A DNA stretch of 64,000 nucleotides, from assembly GCA_030737875.1 (NCBI GenBank), contig CM060915.1:900914177-900978176 (forward strand), written 5' to 3'. Shown here piece by piece: positions 9,644 through 21,219 of this stretch. Origin of the DNA: Allium sativum. Its lineage: Eukaryota; Streptophyta; Magnoliopsida; Asparagales; Amaryllidaceae. A program made the translations under genes and the position numbers. The first letter of the stretch is position 1; every line of letters begins with the position of its first letter. A model generated the notes under the pieces. That model had not been told where the DNA came from. It worked only from the letters and a program-made list of their open reading frames with translations, and did no database searches.

Positions 9644-12600
9644 TCAGAGATACATCATTAGACAATTACACAGAAGATGGAAGTCATAAACGGGAGGTGG
9701 CATTAGTCCTTGCTCCACCATTTCAGCCAACTCTTTCTGCCTAATCATCTCCAACATTTCTTCAGTGGTCATCACACGTCTCGACCCTCCAAGTGTGCTA
9801 CCAAAGGGACGAGGAGTCGAAGCAGAAGCCTGTGGATTCATCGAGGTAGCAGGGAATGGAGCGGCGGAAAGAATGGTCGGAGGAACAAACTGGAGAGGCC
9901 TGGTGATCACATTATCTTCGGTAGGTTCTGGTTTTGCGGTAGAAATTCCGTTGTCTTCCTGATCCTTGATCTTGGCCATGGATGGGCGATCCTCTCTTTT
10001 GAACTCCTCGACGATCTCGACATCGGGAGATACCAAGTCGATCTCCTCCAGTCCTGCAGTCTTGTCCGTTTCATCCGTGGTGCCTTTCTTCTCAACAGCA
10101 GATCCTTCATCTCCACTGTTAGCAACCGGGGAAGCCTTACAAAAAAAGGGTAATATATACAGATTAGGAGGATACGTTGGATTTTAAAAAAAAAGGGGGA
10201 AGGTGGGGCTTTCCTTCCATGTTAGAGCCGGCCACCTGTCCTTCTGCGGCCTTGACTTTGTCGGACGAAAAAGTAGAAGACGAACCCTTTTCCCTAACAG
10301 TGTGCGCAGAAGATGCGGGAGCATAGGGCCGATTGTCACCAGCTTCGGTTTGGGAAACCAAATTTTCTTTCGCCTTGCGATGTTCCGCTTCTGCTATTCT
10401 CTTTTCTTGATTTTGTGCCTCCACAACGATGGCACATTCCTTATCATTCAGAATATGGGTCATTTATGACGCCTCATCCACTAGACGTCCCTATGTCGTC
10501 TTCTTCTCTTCCCATAAGAGTACCTTCCATATGTCGACCAACAACCTGGGAAATCCCGGCATCCAAGACAAATCCCTATAGCGAAGGAAATTTGCGCAAA
10601 ACAAGAGAACTTGGGGAGCATGCCCCTTCTTCAACTCAACTTTCTCTCTGGCATGCTCAGCCTTAAGGGTCTCGATTTCAACATCATATTGAAGCTTCAA
10701 ATTGCTAACAGACTCGATCGCTGCGGCAATATTCTTCTCAGCCTGATCCTTGGCTAATTCAGATGAATGAAAGGTAGCCTTTAAATTCTGAATTTCAAGA
10801 TCAAGTCGAGCTTTATCCCTCTTTAAGGTTTCAATCTCTTCTCTCATAGAATCACATTCCTGTTCTCTCTGTTGAACCTGAATGTTTAAATCTTCGACCT
10901 CTCCCCCATGCTTTTATTTATCTGTTGCCGCCTGTAGCTCTTGATCCTTGATTTTCTTCTCTAGGAATCCAAAGGTCCTCTTACCATTGTCAACGTCCCT
11001 TTTTAAACCTGAGATCTCGGTGAGCTTATCCTTTAATGATCTACTCACTTGCTCAGCATATTCCAGCATAGCATCATATTGAGATAGGGCATATTCCAAA
11101 TTATTGCGTATGCAGCAACGAAAGCTATGGGTTAATGGTTGTTTTTCGGGGGGTGGCCCAATCTCAGAAAAAATGAGATCGGGGAAATTTCATTCCAATT
11201 CTTGGAATCGATCGGCCAATGTAGGACTGGGACAATGTATCACTGTTTGAGAGGGCTCGACTTCTTTTCTCTCCATGGGATTATGAGAATTATCTTTTTC
11301 CCTTTTCTTGGGCGCACGATCCAACTCCTCCATATCTTCCGACGTTCGATCGTATCTTCTCAAGCGTCTCTTTTTCTGTCCATCCTGATCCTCGGGCAGT
11401 TCGTCCTTTCCTTCTTCCCTCGATTCTTCCTTTCTCCCTCCTCGTCTCCTCTTACGTCTTCTGTCTCCCTCCTTTTTCTAGTATAGTCTTTTTCGTTTCC
11501 ACCTTTTTCAGTGCGTGGCAAAGTAGCCTCCCCCAACCCAGTGTCCATTGGGAAGGAGGCAAACAACTCTCCATAAAACTCTTCATCGACACCTGCAAGG
11601 AAAGCAAAATGAAGCAAGCGATCCTCGATTTATACATAAGCATTTTATGTTGTGACACGCAATAAAACTTATAATCATGAAAAGATTATACCTCCGATAC
11701 CGCCTTGTCCGCCTGGAAAGTATATTCCTTCAGATTGGTTGGCAAATAATCGATTTGGGTCTAAACTTTGAGGTGAGAGAATAATGTTAGGCATTTGAAG
11801 ATTTTCCAACCTCGGAAGAGGTGTTGCTTCAAGCCCCGCTTGTAAGTCATGAGTTGAGGGGAAGTCATCCTCAACTCCCGAATCTTTCGGATGGACCCCG
11901 ATAGGTTCCTCTTCGTTTGTTCCCTTTTGAGCCTCCTTGGGAGTTCTCTTGGCAGCATCCTTTTCTTTTTGTCGACGACCGACCTCATCACGAGCAACTT
12001 CTTAAAACTTGACCTTTCGAATCCTCCTTTTGAAAGTGGGCTTTTTCAAACTGGATTTCTCTTTCTTTCCAGACAGAGGGCGAGTGGGGGATTTTTCAAT
12101 CGAACGAATCGCATGTTCGTCCTCCGACCCCTTCTTGACTGGGGCCACCTCGTCCTGAGCTGATACTGTAGGGTCAAGTCTGTCTTTTTCTGATCCCCTT
12201 GTCCTACTTCGGTCGAGTAAGGCATATCGGTGCAAGTTTTTATCGGTCAGGCAGTTCTAAAACTGCCGTCGTTCCTTCTTTATTCTGATCAATCGCTCGT
12301 GGCGCTCTTTAAAAATTTCATCCTCAGGTCTTACAGGCTCGGCCTCTATATATAAATTGGATGATCATAAAGGAAAATCTTTATGGAATAGGAGTGTAAA
12401 AAGAAAAGGGGAAAACCCACCACATTTGAGCCAGTATCGAGCACACCCTGATTGCTGCTTAATCCAAAACCAATCTTGCTTGGGATCACCCGCCTTGCTT
12501 GGGACATCCTCGATAATCTTCCAGCCCCGAATAGCTTCAAAATAGAGTAAAGAGGGAGACCGTGTCTTATTATTTCTAAAGTTAAAGAGAAAGGCTATGT

Positions 12601-13191
12601 CATCAAAGGTCGGAAGATAACACAGATATTTCTGATATAAATAGCAGGTCGATAGCAAAATTCCATAGGCTATTGGATGAAATTGCATTGGAGCTAAATT
12701 CATCCGACACAGAAAATCGACGAAGAAAGAAGGAAAGGGGGAATGGCTCCCACATTGCACGTCGAAAGGGAGATCGCCATGTAACCCTCTAGGGGATTGT
12801 GAGGTCTTGCAGACTTCTCAGGAACAAGAACATCATTAAATGAAATGTTGTGCTTTGTAGTTAAATGCTGAAGTTGTCTGAGGGTAATTTTGGATTCTTA
12901 TGCCTCCAGAAGATTCCTCAAAATCTCCACGCCTAGGAGCATATCGGGTGCCAGCGGAATAGGCACCGCTTCAACTAGATCGACTACTATTGGAGGAACA
13001 TACAATGGATCCATCGACCGACTTTTAGGGTCGTTGCCAAAAGTAGGCTCTGATTGACCTGAAGACTCTGAAGAACTGTCCATTCTCATAGAAAAAGGAA
13101 TCTCTCCACCAGATTCTTGCTTACGGGTATCACATGTTATAACCATTGACCTACGAAGAACTTGTGATGTACAGATAAAAGAAAAGCACAA
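9644..13191 (-). pseudogene. Antisense ORF of the Tat element: gypsy-type transposon domain plus coiled coil
   Basis: On the minus strand, open pieces follow each other from 13191 down to 9644. The N-terminal piece (13191-12898) is Ser-rich, then VPPIVVDLVEAVPIPL. The piece 12760-12365 reads LAPMQFHPIAYGILLS ... LPTFDDIAFLFNFR ... RGWKIIEDVPSK ... QDWFWIKQQ, which resembles the Pfam family Transposase_28 (putative gypsy type transposon). Pieces at 12235-11761 are Lys/Arg-rich. Pieces 11099-10914 and 10847-10491 are heptad-like coiled coils (EIETLKRDKARLDLEIQNLK, AEHAREKVELKKG). The C-terminal piece (10036-9644) is acidic, then Pro-rich. Antisense ORFs downstream of pol are known from Grande-like and other Tat elements. 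Function is unknown. Stops and frame changes, perhaps with introns, break this copy. Confidence 0.72.
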
Positions 13192-14001
13192 AAGAAGGAA
13201 TAAAGTCAGGATTTCTTTCTACAAGCATAGCCTTAGTAAACAACGAATAAACAAGTGATGTAGTTTAGATTATGCAGGAATCGGTATCCCCTACGTCGCC
13301 TTTTTTAGCACGGTCATGTGCCTTAGGGTTCGAAGACGCTTCGATTCACAAAAATGCTTGGAAAAGGTGGGATCTTTTTGACCTACGATCAAAATCAGGG
13401 TTTCGTCATCAGCGGGTCTTATCCAAAAGACATAAGCCTTGCCTTGCGGAACCGCACCACCGCTGACTCTGGCGGTTTGATGCCGAAAGCTTCCGACGAT
13501 TGGACCCAATCAAACCCTAAATTATAACGAACGAGGAGGGGAGATTCCGTTCAAGAATGGCATTTGATATAAAGGATGATTCATACCTGAAAATATGACT
13601 TTAGGTGGAGGTGATGATCGCTAATCGTCTCTCTTTCTGGAATGGTAAATTAGACCCTGTAGAGATTAAAAGTAAAAAGAAAAAGGTAAATGGGATTTTA
13701 CTTTTATAATAAAAAAAGGGAGAGCGACTATTCCAATTCAGCCAATATGATTGGACCAAGCAGACGTGTAAAGAAGTTGGAGGGCTAGATACCGATTGAT
13801 AAGACGGGAAGACTGGGAGGCGTCATCATTATCTGAACTAGTTCGTAGTTTTGAAACAGTCGATGGGACTCGACGCAATTTAGAATGTCCATTGAATGAA
13901 AATTAAAGTAACCGGTGAGATAATCGACATACGAAATCTGACTTGAGACATAACAACAAAGCATGTTTCTTACTAAACGAACCATACTTTGGGGGGAAAA
14001 G
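13192..14001 (+). other. 3' untranslated part and polypurine tract of the Tat element
   Basis: No gene seen in 13192-13988. The segment ends in TTTGGGGGGAAAAG (13988-14001), a polypurine tract directly before the right LTR start TGTTGATGGG, used to prime plus-strand DNA synthesis. Confidence 0.75.
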
Positions 14002-14594
14002 TGTTGATGGGCCTTTCGGTCTTCCCATCAAGGCATAACAACGCGGTAGATCCGTATACAAAGTCTTCGATGTAAATGGGGAAAGCCCATTCTCCTAGGC
14101 CACTTTGTCCGTAGAGTGCGGCCTAGAAGGAGCTTGAGATGACCAAGCCTGATCAGTTGCGATTCGTTCGTTTAAAGTTCAAAACGCTATCCTGAAGAAT
14201 AGTTCATTGGCAGATCTTTCCATTTCAAAATGCCCAAAGCAGACGGATTGCAGGCCGCCTCATACCAGATAATTGGGAAAGAGCACCGATTCTTCAGCAG
14301 ATACTGAATCATTTAGCCATAACTATTCTTTTGGATCCAGTGACACGTGTAGATAACGGCTAAGTGTTGTATCATCCATAAATACCTGTGTTTCAATTTA
14401 GAAAAAGCATTGTAATTGTAATAAAAAAAAGAAATAATATATAAAGTGGATGTAGGCACCATCTTCTCCGAACCACTATGAAAACTCTGTGTGTGATCTT
14501 TTCAATTCCTATGCATTGTTTATTGTTATTAATCTTCACCTATTCTCTACAAAGTTCTTCTCTCTGGGTGTTGAACCAGTTTTTGGTATCAACA
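14002..14594 (+). repeat. 3' LTR of the Tat gypsy element
   Basis: 593 bp, same length as 2451-3043. It starts TGTTGATGGG after the purine tract and ends GGTATCAACA. The copia integrase reading resumes in the next base. The G-box ACACGTGT is kept (about 14343), while the TATA box has changed to CATAAATA. Confidence 0.95.
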
Positions 14595-15524
14595 TTTGCT
14601 AAATTCAAAGTGTGGAAGGCTCTTGTTGAGAATGAGAGTGGTAAAAATTTGAAGGTGTTAAGGACCGATAATAGCGGCGAATATGTTTCCTAGGAATTCT
14701 TGGAGTAATGTAAGCATCACGGAATCCGAAGACATTTTACTACACCGGGAGATCCGTAATCTAATGGAGTCGCGGAGAGAATGAACTGAACTTTACTTGA
14801 GAAAGCCCGATGCTTGAGATTGACATCGGGTTTGTCTAAGGGATTTTTGGCCGAAGCTTTGTCAACCGCTATGCATATTGTGAATCGAATTCCATGCTCG
14901 GCCATTAATAACAAAATTACGAAGGAAGTGTGGAAGGGGTAGAGTGTTGACTTGAGATATCTTCGTGTGTTTGGTAGTCCGGTTTATGTGCATGATCCGG
15001 GGAATGATAAGCTTGGAGCTAGAGCATTCAGAGGGGTCTTGCTTGGTTTCACGGATGGCGTGAAAGGCTATCGGATTTGGAATTTGAAAACGAAGAAGGT
15101 TGTTAATTCTCATCATGTCACTTTTGATGATTCGGATTTATTCAAGGTGAATAAGAGCTCATCAAATGTTCTGGATTTGGTTAATGGTGAATCAAAGGAG
15201 AAGGAAGTCATTCCCATATTCCTTCCAAGTGGTAGTAGAGTTGAAGAAGAAGCTCGTGGGGTTGAAGCGGTTGATGAAACATCACATAGTCCACATGGTT
15301 CCTCTAGTGATGTTTGTGATGTACATGATACTCGAGAAGTTTCGACTCAAGGTGGAGCCGAAAAGGGTTTGGGGGATAGTATTTCTACTCGGGTTGGTCG
15401 ACGTGCAATAAGACCTCCCGAAAGATATGGTGATTGGAACTACCTTAGCTTTTGTGATCATTTGGACTATGCTCTCAATGTAGTCCAAGATAAGCCGATG
15501 GATTTTGATGATGTCATGGAGTAG
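14595..15524 (+). pseudogene. pol: copia integrase, remainder and C-terminal linker
   Basis: Directly continues the protein cut at 2450: FAKFKVWKALVENESGKN, then LRTDNSGEYVS with the second catalytic Asp (about 14668), a stop at about 14690, and SNGVAERMN with the catalytic Glu (14775-14777). After more stops, a long open piece (14952-15524) carries LRYLRVFGSPVYVHDP and FRGVLLGFTDGVKGYRIWN, the copia integrase C-terminal region, and the acidic linker ending in RRAIRPPERYGDWNYLSF before RT. At least five stops make it inactive. Confidence 0.9.
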
Positions 15525-16320
15525 AGTGAGAGCTCGAAATGGATTTGCACCATAGAGGAAGAAATGCAATTGTTAATGAGGAACCGAACTTGGGAGTTGG
15601 TTCCACTTCCTCAAGGAAACCGTGCTATAAGTGCAAATGGATTTACAAGGTGAAGGATGATAGAAGGTACAAAGCAAGGTTAGTGGCAAAGGGGTTTGCA
15701 GAAAGAAAGGGAAAGGAGTATGATGAAATTTTTGCACTGGTGGTACGTCATACTTCTATTTGGGTTTTACTAGCCATAGTTGCTATCCATGACTTAGAGT
15801 TGGAGCAACTTGATGTGAAAACCGCCTTGTTGCATGGAGACATGGATGAAGACATCTACATGGAGCAGCCAGAAGGGTTTGTTGTAGATGGTAGGTCTAA
15901 AATGGTTTGCAAGTTGAAGAAATCACTATATGGCTTAAAGCAATCACCTAGACAATGGTACAAGAGATTCGACCGAAAGCGTTTTGAGTTGAGATTGACT
16001 CAAAAGGAATACATTAAGAAAGTTCTTTGTCAGTTTAGCATGGAGGATGCAAAGGTGTTAAACACACCTTTATCTTTGCATATGAAGCTTCCAGAAAAGG
16101 GATCACCTATCGTGGATAAAGACAAGGCTTATATGATAAAGGTGCCATATGCAAGTGCGGTTGGTAGTTTGATGTACGCCATGGTATGTTCAAGGCCCGA
16201 TATTGCAAATGTCGTTGGGGTGGTTAGTCGGTATATGGCTAATCCGGGGAAATCGCATTGGGAAGTCGTAAAGGCTATCGTGAGATACTTGAAAGGCACA
16301 ACATCTCATGGTCTTGTTTT
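15525..16320 (+). pseudogene. pol: copia reverse transcriptase with catalytic region deleted
   Basis: RT of the RVT_2 type. It has WICTIEEEMQLLMRNRTWELV (start, other frame), then CKWIYKVKDDRRYKARLVAKGF, LDVKTALLHGDMDEDIYMEQ and KSLYGLKQSPRQWYKRFD. At about 15978-15985 the protein jumps directly to the segment RFELRLTQKEYIKKVLCQF. Copia RTs have about 85-95 residues here that include the catalytic YVDD. The reading frame stays open across the joint, so the loss is in frame. Downstream parts VPYASAVGSLMYAMVCSRPD and [15 protein letters not shown] are kept. Without YVDD it cannot polymerise DNA. Confidence 0.92.
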
Positions 16321-16814
16321 TTGGCAGTAGTGATGAAAGGAGTTGCAAGTTAGTTGGTTATTGTGACTCGGACTATGCCGGTGATAGGGATCGGAGGAAA
16401 TCAACTTCAGGGTATGTCTTCACACTTGGCGGGACAACCATTAGTTGGGGTTCAAGATTGCAAACCGTAGTTGCTTTATCCACTACGGAGGCGGAGTTGA
16501 TGGCCGCGGTGGAAGTGGCGAAGGAGGCACTCTACTTGAAGCGATTGTTGCGTGACTTGGGTTTCGAACATGAGACTATTGATGTTCGATGTGATAGCCA
16601 AAGTGCTATCCATTTGGCGGGGAATTTGGCGTTTAGCTCATGGACCAAGCATATTGAGGTGAGAGAGTCATTTCTTGTAGCCATGGATGAGGGTAAGCTA
16701 GTATATCTTTGGAAAGCACATACAAAGGATAATGTGGTAGATATGTTTACTAAAGCATTGCCGGTTGGGAAGTTCGAGCATTGCTTGAACTTAATTTGCT
16801 TGCTGAGTTGCTAG
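16308..16814 (+). pseudogene. pol: copia RNase H
   Basis: Reads [24 protein letters not shown], then [17 protein letters not shown], then [15 protein letters not shown] and ending [19 protein letters not shown], which is the copia RNase H with its D-E-D residues ([18 protein letters not shown]). It lies in another frame than the RT end, which stops at 16328-16330, so a frameshift separates the two. The domain itself is open to a TAG at 16812-16814. Confidence 0.9.
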
Positions 16815-17255
16815 GTTCCACAGGGTGGCACGGCGTGGAGAGAGTGATTTTGTTTGTTTTGATGGAAAGGAATAGCGGTGAGGGATTGAAAATCTATCTT
16901 CATAGTAATTACTCATTACACTCCCGAGTACATTGTTTTTTATTGAGACAATTTTTGGTTTGAATGTTTTCAACACTACATTGGCAGGTGGGGGCTTTGC
17001 CTGAACTCATTGGTGTAGTGCAATGGGCGGTGGCCATGCCGAAGCTTATTGGGGAAACATTCAAGTTTGCTTGGTAGAAGGTAGAAGGAAATTATTGGGT
17101 GCATTGGAGTTTGGAGTTGAGATAGTTATAGCATCGAGGTGGAGCGTTGAAGTATGTGATACTATATGTTGGATTGAAGAGGATGAAGATAGCTTTAGAT
17201 CGGAGAAGATCGTTCGCAAATCAGAGTTCGCATGAGAAAGTTATTGCTGAGAAGG
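16815..17255 (+). other. copia 3' untranslated region with purine tract
   Basis: About 440 bp after RNase H. It contains GGCAGGTGGGGGC near 16985, a possible internal purine tract. It ends GCTGAGAAGG directly before the right LTR start at 17256. No gene seen. Confidence 0.6.
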
Positions 17256-18042
17256 TGTTTGATGTCAGCAGGCTGGTGTGACAAACGTCTGTCGTGGGGT
17301 ACGATAGAAGTCTGAGTTGTCAGCGTGGATTTTCCTGAGAGTTCCCACAGACATCTGTCATGCCCACGATAGATGTCTGAAAGGTATAGACGTCTGTCAG
17401 GGCCTACGACAGATGCCTGAGCTGAGTGCTAAAACCCAAATAATTCCCTGAGAGGGACAAACATCTGTCATCTCCCTTGACATACGTCTGATGAGGCATT
17501 TGGACTATTTCGAGCTGAAAACTTTGTAATTTGATTTGTGAAGACTTGGGGTAGTTTCAGTAATTGGCCTATCTCTATATAAGCTATTTTTTGAGGTTCA
17601 AAGAGAGAGCTTGGATACTTGATTGAAATCAATGGTTTATTCTCAGGGGTGAATTAAGGTTTATAAACTAATTCCAATTCTTCAATTCTATTCTCCTCAA
17701 ACTCTTTTCTATATTGAAATATAGTGATCATTGGATCAATCTCTTGTATTCCTTTCATCATGGTAATAAAATACTCTTTCTAAAGAGGATGTACACTAAC
17801 AAGATGTTAGTGGAACCACAATGAATCCTTGTGTGATTTATTTTTGTTACTATTGTCATTAGTTTCTTACTTGAGATTGGGATTTGGATTGTTCGTGATT
17901 GGTTGATCATTGTGTGTGACTAGAGTTATTATTTTGGTTGTTTTTACAAGTCTAACAACGGTCTAGTCTTCCGCTAGCACTTTGTGGTTTAAGGATTTGA
18001 TTCGAGTGGTCTTGAATCGGATTAATCACCACGGTTCCAACA
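17256..18042 (+). repeat. 3' LTR of the copia element
   Basis: 787 bp, begins TGTTTGATGTC and ends GGTTCCAACA. It matches 1-756. The eight palindromic motifs seen in the left LTR are present but altered, mostly by C-to-T or G-to-A changes in the ACGT core. The five bases after it are ATCAC; the partner duplication lies outside the window. Confidence 0.92.
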
Positions 18043-18639
18043 ATCACTAAGTATTTCAGCTATAGGGATTATTATTTTTTGCATTACAGCTTGCATATTT
18101 GGTTAGAATTGATTTTATTATATGTGATAGCCTGCTAATTTGATTTTCATTCTTGTAAATCCGTTAACACACATTTATCTTTTGGTTCCAGTTACAAAAT
18201 GTTAACGTGAGCAAATCATTTCTTTCGTCATAGCCTGCCTACTTTAAGTCAATTTTTTTTTGTGCTTGAATGTTCTTATTTCAGAAGTTTCTACTGTTGT
18301 TTAGCATTGCCCTTCCATGTTTTGTCTGTGCACAAAGTAAAGTTCAAGTGCCAATAAAAGAATTAAACATCATATACACCACTTCTTACTTAATATACAC
18401 CATACATTTACCAAACTATCCTCCCCTAGAATAAAATATGCATTTATTTCTTTTTACTAACTTTCTTTATCATGCATTAATCAAGCCAAGAAGCCATTAT
18501 TTCGAAATTCCCCAAATTTACGTTTGCAGACTTCTAATCATAAAATCTAAATGGATGTTAAAATATTTAATTATCAATGTATATAAATTTGAATTTGTTC
18601 TTTTGAATACATTAAAAAGTTAAATCATTTAGAATTTAA
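18043..18639 (+). other. AT-rich interval between copia and CACTA elements
   Basis: No gene or repeat recognised. It would be the original flank of both insertions. Confidence 0.6.
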
Positions 18640-18910
18640 TACTACAAGAAAAACCGAGATTAGCGACATATTTTTAGCAACAGAAAATTCCGTCGCTAAT
18701 TAGCGGCGGATTTCCATGGGCTTTGTAAGAGAAAATATTTTGAATTTTATATGTCATCTTATTATAAATTATTACTGTCGAATATTAATTCTGTCATTAA
18801 ATCAATGGAAATTGCAGCTCTTTACCGTCATAAAATATTTAACGCTAAATTCTGTTGCTAATAGAGTTGGATTACCGTCGACATAATTTTGAAGCTGTTT
18901 TCCTGCAGTT
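18640..18910. repeat. Left terminal and subterminal repeats of CACTA element
   Basis: TACTACAAGAAAA at 18640-18652, followed by inverted and direct copies of the GTCGCTAA-type motif (about 18656-18710 and 18838-18890). A palindromic arm, TTCCGTCGCTAATTAGCGGCGG, occurs around 18690-18711 (split here as TTCCGTCGCTAA and TTAGCGGCGG). Confidence 0.8.
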
Positions 18911-19679
18911 TTCCAAGAGATTTGAAACGAACTTTTATATTTATTATTTATAAAATGTTTTAAATTTGTGTTATTACTTAGTAATTAATTAGTAAATTTA
19001 AATTTTAAATAATTAATGTTAATAATACATTAACAATTAATAATAAATAATAACTATTAGAAGTAAATAAAATTCAATAGTTAATGATGATTAATTTTTT
19101 TTGAAAATTAATGCTGATTAATTATTAATTACTATATAATATAAATAAGAGGTAATAGTATTTAATAAAATACATTGTTGTTCGATGTTTATTAAATTTG
19201 TTTTGATAATAAATGATTATTTAATAGTCTTTAATACGATTAATTAAACTAATATCAAGAAATTATTAATACATATTTGCTTTTAAGAAATTGATTGGTA
19301 TGTATTATTTGATAAATAATTAGCACTTAAGAAAAATAAAATGGTCAAAGTTTAAAAATAAGAAGTTAAATAAATATTAAAGAATTTCGAAATTCAAAAA
19401 ATTCAAACATTACCTTACAATTTATTATTTTCATGCATATTAATGTACTATTAAATAATTAATAATTGATATGTGATAGTTAATATAAGTATATAACAGT
19501 TATTATAAATTAATATCTACTATTAATAATTAGTTGTTGGTAATCTATAATTAATAATAAATATTTAATTAGTGATTAATTACAGCTGAGCATAAGATTT
19601 AAGTAGTGCACTTATCTCTAATATATTGTGAGACAACACATCTTCAGTTTATAAAGATCAGAATTTAAACTGTAAGATT

Positions 19680-19910
19680 ATATATACATATATAATATCA
19701 TGTTCTTTTATACTGGTTTATAATGTGATTTCAGTATGCATGTTTCCTAAATTCAATAAGTATTGCAATTATCTCTAATGTAATACTAGACAACACATCC
19801 TCAGTTTATACAATTCAAAGTTATATATATAATGTATGTATATATATACACATATATAATATATATATATATACACATACATCATATACATATATGTATA
19901 TATGTGGTTT
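19680..19910. repeat. AT-rich tract with (TA)n and (TATG)n runs
   Basis: Dense alternation of TATA, TATG and CATA dinucleotides inside the CACTA interior, densest at about 19815-19903. No coding potential. Confidence 0.7.
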
Positions 19911-21219
19911 TTTTTATGAATTTTCAGAATTCTTTACTTGGTCATATAAGATAAAAAGATCTTCTACCTTGTTAATAAACAAACTGAAAACATAGCCTGC
20001 AAGGTTAAAGATTACCATCCTAATTACAGAAATTAAGAAAAAAATCCAAGTCATAACGATCATAAAATGACGATTGTAAAAGACCCCAATTTTACAATGG
20101 TTATAATACCTAGTGTAATGGGTGTTAAGTTTACGACGATAATGGTCAAAATTTATAGTATCAAATAGTATATATTAAATTCGTGTTTGGCACTCCTGAA
20201 CAATATCATATCAAATAATACCTATTGTAATAGGTCTTAAATAGATGGCGTTCTTGAAAAATTTAACAAGCACTCCTAGAACAAAGGTATATCGATTTAG
20301 TAACCTATATCCCATTCATATATATAAATATTTATATAGACAATACTTTATCATTAGTCGATATTTTGTAAAAAAAAATTGGTTACAAGTTATGTTTTGA
20401 TTTTCTAAATTGGTTGAACTGACAAACCAAACATATTTTTCAACTGTAAATTGCTATTCGTAGAGTCCCCAATTAATGTACAGTTTTTTTACATAAATAT
20501 AAGTTCTGATTTAACTGGTTATATTGGAGATAAAATTTACGGTACATTATCATTTATATACATTATTGGTAAACTTTAATCTATTAATTTATTGTTGCTA
20601 CAACAAAATCACCTTTTTACAATGTTTTTCACAATGACTAATAATATAACTTTGTAAAAGATGTAATTTTACAACGATTTTGACAAAAAGGTTTAAAATC
20701 TTATGTTTTCAGAACATTTTGTTCAGAAACATTGTAAAATATAAACTTTTACAACGTTTTTATATGACACTGTAAAGCAGGAAGTTTTGTCAACATTTAC
20801 TTCTAATGATTATCTATTTACCTTTTAACAACCGTTTAAAAGGTTATAAAAAACATTGATTCCAACCAGATATTAAGTTACTACAAATTGTTTAGAAGTA
20901 ATTTTACTTTATACATAGGTTTGTGGTAGAAAATTTAAATAGATTTATTATTGCTTAAAATACCATAGTAACAAATAATTTACAGTAAATAACAAATATT
21001 AAGTATAAAGTTAAATAATTTATAAATGGTAATTAATAATTAATAAATTATAGTTGAAAACTTAGAAGGGTTAATTATCCATAATTTATAATAAAATGAT
21101 TACAAATAAATAAATTATAATTTATAATTCATAGATATTGTTTATAATTAGTAGCTAAATATAAATTTAATGTTTTATTGTGATTAATTATGAATGGTTA
21201 GTAAATCACACATGATAAT

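Larger units (their letters stand above)
2451..14594 (+). mobile_element. Ty3/gypsy LTR retrotransposon of the Tat lineage, nested in copia integrase
   Basis: Two LTRs of equal length (593 bp) start TGTTGATGGG and end ..CA; a candidate primer site follows the left one and a purine tract GGGGGGAAAAG precedes the right one. The copia flanks are TTTAT (2446-2450) and TTTGC (14595-14599), an imperfect 5-bp target-site duplication with two transitions. Gene order is gag, protease, RT, RNase H, second RNase H, integrase (gypsy order). The gag wording and the Asp-Asn-Gly protease motif are those of the plant Tat/Ogre/Retand group. A long antisense ORF follows pol. By eye the LTRs differ at roughly 35-40 positions (about 6%). 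Many stops make it non-autonomous. Confidence 0.95.
1..18042 (+). mobile_element. Ty1/copia LTR retrotransposon, Tork/Tnt1-like, decayed
   Basis: A complete but broken copia element. Two related LTRs flank gag, protease, integrase, RT and RNase H in the copia order (integrase before RT). The left LTR starts a few bases before the window: the right LTR begins TGTTTGATG while the window begins at the matching TTGATG, so no left target-site duplication can be checked. The element is split at 2450/14595 by a Tat gypsy element. Without that insertion it would be about 5.9 kb. The coding parts hold several stop codons, frameshifts and an RT deletion, so it is not autonomous. The Tork/Tnt1-like assignment rests on the gag and pol wording and is an inference. 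Confidence 0.93.
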
